Positions 21,075 through 28,918 of a stretch of DNA of 28,918 nucleotides are shown in pieces (within the stretch, counting starts at the first letter, position 1; every line of letters starts with the position of its first letter). The notes under the pieces were generated by a model that ran no database searches, was not told where the DNA came from, and was given only the letters and a program-made list of their open reading frames with translations. Origin of the DNA: Rhizophagus sp. LPA8_4_AMF (taxonomy: Eukaryota; Glomeromycota; Glomeromycetes; Glomerales; Glomeraceae); NCBI GenBank assembly GCA_021464525.1, contig JADRCO010000648.1, positions 1 to 28,918 of the forward strand. The letters run 5' to 3'. Made by a program: the position numbers and the translations under genes.

Positions 21075-24000
21075 TTACATTAGAGGAATTTTCATAATTG
21101 TTTCTATGGATTTATTCACATTTTTTATTAGAGATTCTATCTTTCTATTTGTTCTCTCTGTTATCCTCATGTTTTGTGTTCCTTTTAAATTTTGTAAATA
21201 CTCTTCAACGGTAAATGCTGCTTCTCTTTTAACGAAAGCTGTGGGTGTAATAAAAGCTGGAGGTACAACTTCATTGACGACATTACGATTCGGTTCAGTA
21301 GAAATAAATTGTTGAGGAATAGAAGATACAGGAGTGTATGGAAAATATGATTTAGGCTGTATTTCCTTCAATCCTTCAGAAACTATTGGAACATTAGACG
21401 TAATAGACATTTGAATAATTTTTTCGGTTTTGTTTTTGCTCGGATCGTTATCACTCATTATTGATATTGATTCTACGTCATTACTTTTATTTACTTCATA
21501 TTTTTCTGGCTTAGTTTCGCTCGGTATTGTTTTTAAATTTTCTTTCTAAGTGATTGAAAAAATTGGTATATAAATCAATTCTTTACAGAGAAATAAAAAG
21601 AATAATTTTTTTTACCTTATTATTCTCTTTTATTTCGACATTTTCCACTAGTTCATTGATTCGCTTTTCATTTGTGAAATTATTTAGCTGTTCAATTCTC
21701 TCCACATTTCTACCAAAAATATTTGGTTGTTCATCGAGCTTCTCTTCGTTATTTAGTTTTCCTTTAGTTTTTTCAATTTTTATAATATCATCCATTATAT
21801 AAATTTCCTCAATTAGTTTGACATTATTTACTTGTTCACCAATAATGTCTCCCTCATCTGTAATAATATTATTTAGTTCTTCGTCTATAATATTAAGCTC
21901 TTCCTTATCTGTAATAATATTTCGTTCTCTTTTGTCTTCCTCATCCATTATAATATTTCGTTTCTTCTCATCCGTAATCATATTATTTGGTCCTTTATTT
22001 ATAATAATATTAAGTTTCTCTTCATTTTCTATAATACTATTTCGGACCTCCTCATTTGTAATAATGTTATTTCGTCCCTCCTCATCAATAAAATTACTCT
22101 GTTCTTCCTTATTTATAATAACATTTTCTCGTTTCTCTACAGTTGTAAAAAAAGCATTGTTTGATTCATCTATAATAATATCACTTAATTCTTCCTCATA
22201 CATTATAATATTATTTGGTTCTTGGCACGTAAGAATATTATTTCGTTCCTCATTATTACTAACATTATTTAATTTTTCATTGATTCCTTCCTCATTTTTT
22301 GAAAAATTCATCGATTTTTCCTTAATTTCTTCTCGTGTTTTTATAAGTTTATCAATACCTTCGTTTGATTTAACATTGCTAACATGCTCAACAGACTCGT
22401 CCCCTTTCGTTCGATCATTATTTATTAGTCCGGCAATCTCTTCCTCGTTTGTTTGAGCATTATTTACTTGTTCAACAATCCTCGTTTGGACATTAAATAT
22501 ATTAATTCCTTCTTCGTCTGTACTGTTATTGTTTACCTGTTCATCAATCCACTTCTTATTTATACTAGTATTATTTGGTAGATTGTCGATTTCATCCTCA
22601 TTTGATTCAACCTTATCTATTTGTCCATCAATCCCCTCAATTTTTTTGATAAATTCTACACGTTCATCAATTCCATTTATACTATTTGGTAATTCGTCAA
22701 TTCTTTTTTCGTTTATATCAATAATATTGTATGGTTCGTCTATACTCTCATCAGTTATATTAATATTATTTGATGGTTCGTCATTTCCATTCTCATCTAT
22801 ACTAGTAAGTGGTTCTTTCACATCCATACTAATTATCCTTGGTGATTCGTCAATTACTTCTTCATTTATATTAATAGTATTTGATGATTCGTCAATTTCA
22901 TTCTCATCTATACTAGTAATATTTAATGGCTCGTCCATATTCATACTAATTATCATTGGTGGTCCGTCAATTACTTCTTCATTTATATTAAAAATATTTT
23001 GTGAATCATCAATTCTATTCTCACCTACACTAGTAATATTTAATGGCTCATCCACATTCATGCTAACTATCTTTGGTGGTTCATTAATTACTTCTTCATT
23101 TATACTAGTAATATTTGGTGATTCAGTAATTCTCTCCTTACTTATACTAAGATTATTTGGTGATTCGTTAATTCTCTCCTCAATAATTATATTTGATGAT
23201 TCGTTAATTTTCTCCTCATTTATATTAATCATATGTAGTGATTTGTTAATTTTCTCATTTATTTCAAAATTATATACCTGTTTCTCATTGTTATTCTTAA
23301 TTTCCCTCACATTTACATTAATATTCTTATTTAATCGTATATTTTTTTTAATAGTACGAGGAGTAAGATCAACGACCTCTATTCCATCTTGCATTATCTT
23401 TTTATTTCTCCGAGATTTTTTATTATTAGCAGTAGACGCAGTTGATGAGTTACCTTTTTTCGATTTTGGAGGGGGTTTAGCAAAAAATGGACAGGAAGGG
23501 ACTCTTTTACGATGTTCATACCTTTTAATTTATTAAATAAGTGAATAAAAAAAAAAAGTAATAAAAAGACGTAAGAAAATGATAAAGATTCTTACATAGG
23601 ATCATCCTTAGGTTCCCAACCTTCTAGTCCGACCTCACAATACATACAAACTACATTATCTTCTGATTCATAAGTTGGGGCAAAATAAAATCCTGCTTTC
23701 GCCGTCTGTCATTTTAAGAAACCCGTTAGATAAATAAATAAATTAATTAAATTAAAATAAATTAAAAATAAATTTAAATACCTTTTTACTAGTTCCAACC
23801 CAACCTTTTTTCCTATCATGTGGCCACCAATTACCAAAGGTTTTTAGTCTAGTCTCTTCCATCCTTTTTGAAGTCGGCCATTGATCCTCATTATCCCAAC
23901 TAAAAGGTAAATCATTATTATCTCTTTTAGCACATCGACAAACAGCCCAAGCACATTCAGGAAAATGAGCAAAGTGTTCTTCAAACGGGTCATCATTTGG

Positions 24001-24295
24001 ACTCCACCCTTCCATTGATTTATGACATAAAAAACAAGTAACATTATCTAAAGATTTCTTTGACGGATTAAAATAAAATCCTGCATGCGATAACTTTTTT
24101 TTTTTTTAAAAAAAAAAAAATGTTAACTTCAATTCTTTTTGTATTAAATAAAACGCGAAATAAATTAATAATAGTAATAATGATAATATATACGGTTTCA
24201 GGAGTTGCCTTATATCCATCGGACAAATTGTATGGCCATTTCATTCTTTTACCCGAATAAGATTTCAAACGGTTATCGTACAAATACATGCTCAT
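21075..24295 (-). CDS. BIR1: Bir1-like protein with two BIR domains (survivin family, chromosomal passenger)
   Basis: Five exons join in frame: 24194-24295, 23782-24093, 23596-23705, 21616-23521, 21075-21545, giving 966 aa, near the size of yeast Bir1 proteins. BIR 1 (about 5-105) has zinc ligands C54, C57, H74 and C81 with LSHAGFYFNP and the EGWSPNDDPFEEH core. BIR 2 (about 110-190) has C158, C161, H178 and C185 with TAKAGFYFAP and EGWEPKDDPMYEH. The Lys/Arg-rich stretch (KKSRRNKK) that follows is a likely nuclear signal. The centre (about 215-805) is a low-complexity Asn/Glu/Ile/Asp region with 39-residue repeats. The end has the FTVEEYLQNL segment and a helical tail expected to bind the INCENP/Borealin partners. 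Fungal Bir1 acts in the Aurora kinase complex at centromeres and the spindle midzone. The two BIRs match fungal Bir1 rather than animal survivin, which has one. Confidence 0.92.
22800..23110 (-). repeat. 117-bp coding tandem repeats in the Bir1-like gene
   Basis: Units of 39 residues (for example EPLNITSIDENEIDESS plus NINEEVIDESPRIISM) repeat about two and a half times. The same DNA words recur at 22916-22955 and 23033-23072, exactly 117 bases apart. More decayed versions extend on both sides through most of exon 4. Confidence 0.85.
24095..24120. repeat. T13-A13 tract at the first acceptor of the Bir1-like gene
   Basis: T13 (24095-24107) meets A13 (24108-24120), a perfect self-complementary homopolymer block. 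On the gene strand intron 1 ends T13-A13-G, so the acceptor AG uses the last A of the A-tract. Confidence 0.85.
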
Positions 24296-24477
24296 ATTTG
24301 AAAAATTTAATGAAAGAAAAGCGTGTAAAAAATTATTTTAACTTTTTGAAAAAAAAAGGGAATATTACGAAAATATTTAAAAAATTTTTTGTCAACAAAC
24401 TTTATTTGTTCGAAAAAAGATGTTTTTCGACGCGAAGGTCAACTGATCTACATAAAATTAGATATATAAAGTCATTT

Positions 24478-24501
24478 CACGTGATTCAATTTGTTACGTC
24501 A
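24478..24501. promoter_or_regulatory. CACGTG and TTACGTCA (E-box and CRE-like) upstream of the Bir1-like gene
   Basis: CACGTG at 24478-24483 and TTACGTCA (TGACGTAA on the gene strand) at 24494-24501 are 10 bases apart. These are classic bHLH and bZIP targets. Both are short, so chance is possible, but GC-containing motifs are rare in this sequence. Confidence 0.35.
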
Positions 24502-24700
24502 TGAATAAATAATGTTTAATTTGTGGGGGAAATTTGAGTGAAATTTCAATTTTTATTTACTGTAAATCATATATTGTACAAAAAAGAAAATTTTTTTACC
24601 GTAATAATATAAAAAAACTAACTAAAAATTTATATAAAAGAACTAAAAAAAATTTTGAAAGAAAAGAATATATTTACATAATTTCTTTCATTTTACTTTA

Positions 24701-24701
<1 letters not shown>

Positions 24702-24731
<30 letters not shown>
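24702..24731. repeat. A30 homopolymer
   Basis: An unbroken run of 30 A on the plus strand between the Bir1-like gene and its upstream neighbour. Run lengths this long are prone to sequencing error. Confidence 0.7.
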
Positions 24732-24736
<5 letters not shown>

Positions 24737-24793
24737 AATAATATATATTTTCTACTTTAACAAAAAAAAAAAGTGTTTTTTTTTTTTTTTTTT

Positions 24794-25845
24794 TTAAATA
24801 CTAGACTTTAATGTAACCGAAAAAACGGAATGAGCCGAATTAATAATTATTTTTGATTTTTTCGTATCAATAATTTTTGTTTCATAAATAATTTCTTTTT
24901 GATCATCATGATCAATTTCTTGATCTTCTTCAAAATACATATTTGTAACATTATCATTATTATTATAATTATCATTATCATTATTAATGTTTTTGATATC
25001 ATCATCAATTTTTTCTTGTAAAAATTCGTCCGATTCTATCGTATTTGTAACATGAAAGTTCACCATAAAATCGACCCTAACTTCATAATTATTTGGATTT
25101 GCTATAGCTAAACATTGAATTTCATTGGTAACAAGTTTATGTTGTTTAGTATTCTTTGAACAAAATTTTACAGGTTCAAGACAATGCATTAAAGGTTCAA
25201 CAAAAACTTGTTCAATTTGAGGATTATTTTCAAGATTTTCTATTTGTGTTTTTGAAAGAACGTAGGATAAAATTCCTCCTGAAGGTGGTTTAGTTATGGT
25301 CGGTATTGGCAATTTTGAAGCACTACCGAATATTGTACGTGTAAATACTTTTTTTGATTTTTCAATCACCGAAACATCATATGCTAAAAAATGATTATGA
25401 TGATAATGATGATGTTAATTATACACGTTTAATATATGTGTGTGAGTATGTGTTATAAATGGCATAGAATTTACTTACACATATGATTCGTTTTTTCTTT
25501 GGCACACATGTATATGGTCCATCCGGCAGGCATAGAAGATGAACCAACGTATAAATGAGACTATGAAAAAAAAATAAAATAAAGATTTTCGTTAAAGAAT
25601 GAGTTATAACTAGATATTAACCATCAATATATTTATTTACCTTTGACATTTCTTCCGTATCTTCATAAAATGAAATATGTGGAGCTCCATACCAAAACTA
25701 AATAACGGGTTGAAATTATTAATTATCAATTATTTATTGAGACAAAATCTTTAAGAGTAACAACAATATTTACCTGGAATGTAATCAATAATACCACACA
25801 CAAAGCGAAACAATAATCCCAAGTTTTATCAGTGAGCATCATCAT
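24794..25845 (-). CDS. Unrecognised protein with N-terminal membrane anchor
   Basis: Four exons join in frame: 25774-25845, 25641-25697, 25479-25560, 24794-25383, giving 266 aa. Three ATG codons in a row open the frame; the first is taken here. Residues about 9-26 (YCFALCVVLLITFQFWYG) form a signal peptide or signal anchor, so the product should enter the secretory pathway or sit in a membrane. The middle (about 55-165, with PPSGGILSYVLSKTQIENL and CLAIANPNNYEVRVDFMVNF) alternates hydrophobic and polar residues like a beta-rich domain and has scattered cysteines that could pair in the secretory lumen. A long Asp/Asn tract follows, then a basic, strand-like end. I recognise no family and assign no function. 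The TAA stop runs directly into a genomic A-tract. Four spliced exons and normal GT-AG borders argue it is a real gene. Confidence 0.65.
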
Positions 25846-26053
25846 TATTGTTTTATTTATTCAAATAATTTTTACTGAGTTTCCTTGAAGTGGTCCTTTT
25901 TTTTAAAAATAAAAAATAAAAAATTTTGCAAAAAAAAATGAATTTATTATTTTCGTTGTATTTAACTTTTTTTTTTTTTTTTTCAATGATTTGATTTTAT
26001 ATATATATAAAATTAATATCTATACCTTTTATTGTCGTTAAAAAAAAAAAAAA

Positions 26054-26073
26054 ATAATAATAATAATAATAAT
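26054..26073. repeat. TAA microsatellite
   Basis: About seven AAT/TAA units follow an A14 run, upstream of the unrecognised anchored-protein gene. Confidence 0.75.
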
Positions 26074-27871
26074 TTATAATAGTCGTAAAAAAAAAATTGT
26101 CATAAATTATTTAAAAAAAAAAAAAAACTCTTGAATTAAAGGGTCTTATCTTTATTATATATGTCAATTTGGTAACAACATAGATGTAGTGAATCTTTAC
26201 ACGAAATACAAAGATTATCACATTGTAACCAAAAATAAACAGTAGTTTCCCTTAATATTTTTCCTACCATTTTAATTTATCCTTTTTTAGAATTTTGCAT
26301 TATCTTTAATCTATTTTTGGAACATTGTCCCGAAAAAGAAATTGATAAGGAGAATACTTTTGAATATTTATTAGTATGTATTTACATATTTTTGATGCAA
26401 TATAGATATTTTTTTTTTTTTTTTCATTTATCAAATAAAAATTAGATCACACCAAAATCGCCAAATTACTATTTTTTATCATATCATTATAATACTTTTT
26501 TAAGATTAACAAACTTAACTAATTTTGGTATATGACAATGTGTTACCGCCTATTCCGTTTATTTATCAAAAGAAAAAAAAAAAATGAGATTGTTGAAACA
26601 ATCTTCTTTGCAGAGTCTCCCATGCAGATTTTTGTCATTTATGAAAACCTCATTCAAATAATAATAAAAGTGGTCCTAACCGAAACTTTGTTCACATGCA
26701 TGACGGTTAAAATTATCTTCCACGAATTCCTTAATAGGATTAATGCAATTTTTATCGTAATTTAATCGTTACCCGTATTCCGTCCGTGTCAAATGCTGCA
26801 CAAAATTACTAAATGACTACTTTGCAGCATTCAAATATATATATTATAAAATAGCAGTTTATCATTTATATGAATGTTTAAAATGAGATAAAGTTATAGT
26901 GTTATTTATTATTAATAAGTTAACACATAAGCATGTATAAACTTTACGCTAGTAAAAGAGATGTAAAAAAAAAAGGTTTCAGATATAATAATCCTAAACA
27001 TAATAATAATGAATTTAATGATGCGTTGTTCACATATGAGACATATATGAGGGTCTTTGAGAGAATTGTTACCCATATATGAAATATTATTCTTGATTAT
27101 AAACCGGAATTAAATTCCGAATTGGGCTGAAATTTATTTATTATCCGATCATTTAAGGTTAACTAATTTTTTTGTAAATATTTGCGACTAAATTCATTTC
27201 TGGTATTCACATACCTCGAAACAGTTTGACAGAAATTTTAATTATATACATTTAATTAATAATTATCTTATTATTATTATACTTTTTTCTTTGGATATTA
27301 TAACTATAAATAGTAACTCACAAATATTATTTATAGATCATTATTATTTATTGTTTTGAAACATTTTATTTAATCTTTACAAATATTGTATATAAATGGT
27401 AATCCTCATTATATTCGACCAAAAATCATAATTATTCCTTATAAAATTTATTAATAAAAGTAGTTACTAATATTGTTGTTTCAATTTTAAATGTAAATTG
27501 TAATGTTACAAGTATAAAGAAATTACCAAAATTGTTTATGCTATTAATTTGCAAAGTATGACTAACCCTAACCTTAATCGTCTTTCTTTTAAATCATTTT
27601 GACATACATTTTCTTTTTGTCATAACCCCATTCTTCACTTATCCTACTAAGAGTCGGAAAACCTATCCGATTAGTAAGAATCCAGTTTGGGTATGTCTTT
27701 CGTCATCATGTACTGTATTTTCATTATAAAGGGAATTCTTTTAGTGATTTCCAATTCCTTGGCTATTTCCAATCAATATCTGATTGCCAATATAAATTTC
27801 TCACGTTACACGACATCGGTAAAACTTTCACTTTGGGTGTCATAGTATATATGTAATATATCATTTAACCG

Positions 27872-28009
27872 ACAGGGCTCATTTCGCAGGCAAATGTTTG
27901 CCGACGATCATCTCGATCCAGGATTAGAGTCAGGGTTAGGATAAGTTTAGGATAAGTGGATTAGAATTTCAAAACTCGGTGAAAATCACTGCCGGCAAAA
28001 TGATCCTGT
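27872..28009. mobile_element. Candidate MITE, 138 bp, imperfect 22-25 bp terminal inverted repeats
   Basis: The left end starts ACAGGGCTCATTTCGCAGGC (27872-27891, extending to 27896). The right end (27987-28009), read on the other strand, starts ACAGGATCATTTTGCCGGCA. They match at about 18 positions with one gap. The interior has no coding capacity and contains AGGATAAGTTTAGGATAAGT, a short direct repeat. I see no clear target-site duplication in the flanks, so family cannot be assigned. It would be a non-autonomous DNA transposon needing a transposase from elsewhere. Confidence 0.45.
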
Positions 28010-28093
28010 GATTGTCAATGTCGGTAAAATAATTGGCGAAATTATTGCCCCCTTAGTATACATTATCGTGTACATTTCATACTGCTTCCCTGT

Positions 28094-28172
28094 AAAAAAA
28101 TTTTATCCGTAATTCCTGTCGTGAATATGGTGCATTTGCGAAAATATCAAAAACACGGAATAAATTTTTTTT
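28094..28172. mobile_element. Candidate short inverted-repeat element (79 bp)
   Basis: The left arm AAAAAAATTTTATCCGTA (28094-28111) pairs with the right arm, which read on the other strand is AAAAAAATTTATTCCGTG (28155-28172). Arms of about 18 bases with a GC-containing CCGT end are unlikely in this AT-rich context. It has no coding capacity. Confidence 0.4.
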
Positions 28173-28649
28173 GAGGCTAATAAAGTTGGACTTGATAAAA
28201 CGAACTAGTGATTTTGGTTCATTATATTATTATAATGTATTAACAATTTAATTTTTTTATGATTAATACTTGATTAGGGTTATCAAAACTTTTTCTCTCA
28301 ATTTTAATATTAGCAAACACAGTTTTATACTGTAACTTTATTAAATTTATCAAAGTTATAAAACATACAATATGAACTTGTCTAAATTAAATTGATTCTC
28401 AGCTGTCATTTAGTGCGGGCCGAGATTTTTAATTCCTGGCGGAGTTACGCATATCGAGAACTGAATAATTACGATAGATTTTTTGCAATATAGGGTAATT
28501 AATTATATTTATCGAGAATTATCAGTATACTTTATATACTTTATGTTAAATATTACGTACAATACCTTTCTGACTTCGTGGCTAAATACTACAGTCTAAT
28601 TTAATTATTCGTCTTGCCGAATTCTGACTTAGAATTATATATATTCCTA

Positions 28650-28800
28650 TAAAAAATTTTTATCCGTTATTTTCTGTAAAAACTCTGTAAAAATGAGCCT
28701 TTCATGGATTCATTACGGAAAATGTAAATAATTCGATAAATTCCGTGATATAAATATGAGCCTTTTACGGGAAAAAGATGGAAAATATAAAAAACGGATC
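28650..28800. mobile_element. Candidate inverted-repeat element related to the 28,094 element
   Basis: TAAAAAATTTTTATCCGTTA at 28650-28669 is near-identical to the left arm at 28094. A reversed AAAAAACGGAT occurs at about 28789-28799. Inside are a direct repeat (ATGAGCCTTT near 28693 and ATGAGCCTTTTACGG near 28756) and an inner TACGGAA / TTCCGTGA hairpin. The layered inverted and direct repeats fit a MITE or a nested remnant. Confidence 0.35.
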
Positions 28801-28918
28801 ATATAAATCATATTATTTGTTTCTTTTTCCCCATTGGCTCATTCAGCCATTCCCATTTTCACTCCCAACCCGCTAAAAATTAAAAAAACTTGCCCTTTTG
28901 GGAAGAACCCGGTTGGGA

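Larger units (their letters stand above)
24296..24793. other. Upstream region of the Bir1-like gene and 3' end of the next gene
   Basis: 498 AT-rich bases. It contains CACGTG and TTACGTCA about 185-205 bases before the Bir1 start, then A30 (24702-24731), A11 (24762-24772) and T20 (24776-24795). Short open frames here are A/T-run artefacts coding mostly Lys, Phe and Ile. Confidence 0.55.
25846..28918. other. Gene-poor AT-rich region to the window end
   Basis: 3.1 kb with no recognisable gene. The first part (to about 26,600) is dominated by A/T runs and a TAA microsatellite near 26054-26073. From about 27,800 on, three short inverted-repeat structures appear and are listed separately. The open frame at 26532-26765 has no family features and I do not support it as a gene. 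Confidence 0.6.

Noticed and set aside
21818-23536. Long plus-strand open frames (212 and 335 codons) opposite the Bir1-like gene
   Set aside because: They are antisense shadows of the Asn/Glu/Ile-rich repeat region, whose codons give few stops on the other strand. The translation is monotonous Ser/Phe/Ile and the minus frame has conserved BIR exons in phase.
24534-24797. Plus-strand frame of 87 codons made of Lys and Phe runs
   Set aside because: Produced by the A30 and T20 tracts; it also overlaps the 3' end of the minus-strand gene.
26532-26765. Open frame of 77 codons in the final spacer
   Set aside because: It runs through an A-tract, has no recognisable motif and no splice-consistent extension.
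27540-27960. AACCCTAACC and repeated TTAGGATAAG, considered as telomere-like repeats
   Set aside because: Too few and irregular units, and one set lies inside the candidate MITE.

Overview
The window is nuclear DNA of an intron-rich, very AT-rich eukaryote, most likely a fungus. Fungal signs are an Arp9-type actin-related protein, a two-BIR Bir1-type protein with a long low-complexity middle, and a fungal hormone-sensitive-lipase-like esterase with a conserved N-terminal module. Short introns, long A/T homopolymers and low-complexity Asn/Glu/Ile-rich proteins would fit an early-diverging lineage such as Glomeromycotina (Rhizophagus-like). That lineage is an inference; only AT-rich fungus is well supported.

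Layout. Positions 1-164 hold the 3' end of an unrecognised gene with 17-residue repeats. Then come ten rebuilt genes: eIF2B epsilon (minus, 15 exons), Arp9-like (minus, 7 exons), MHF1/CENP-S-like (plus, 7 exons, divergent from Arp9), an alpha/beta-hydrolase esterase (minus, 8 exons), the SUMO E1 subunit UBA2 (plus, 12 exons, divergent from the esterase), a C2H2 zinc-finger regulator (minus, 2 exons), DNA polymerase alpha subunit B (plus, 10 exons), an SLX4-like tandem UBZ protein (minus, 1 exon), a Bir1-like double BIR protein (minus, 5 exons) and an unrecognised membrane-anchored protein (minus, 4 exons). The last 3 kb shows no gene but has short inverted-repeat elements that look like MITEs.

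Exon joins were checked by reading-frame arithmetic: every listed gene is open from start to stop with GT donors and AG acceptors. They remain predictions without transcript support.

Functionally, five of the ten genes (MHF1, UBA2, Pol alpha B, SLX4-like, Bir1) belong to DNA replication, repair, SUMO modification or chromosome segregation, and Arp9 is a chromatin-remodelling subunit. There is no operon-like logic, and the clustering may be chance. I found no rRNA, tRNA, CRISPR array, virus-like element or clear new system.
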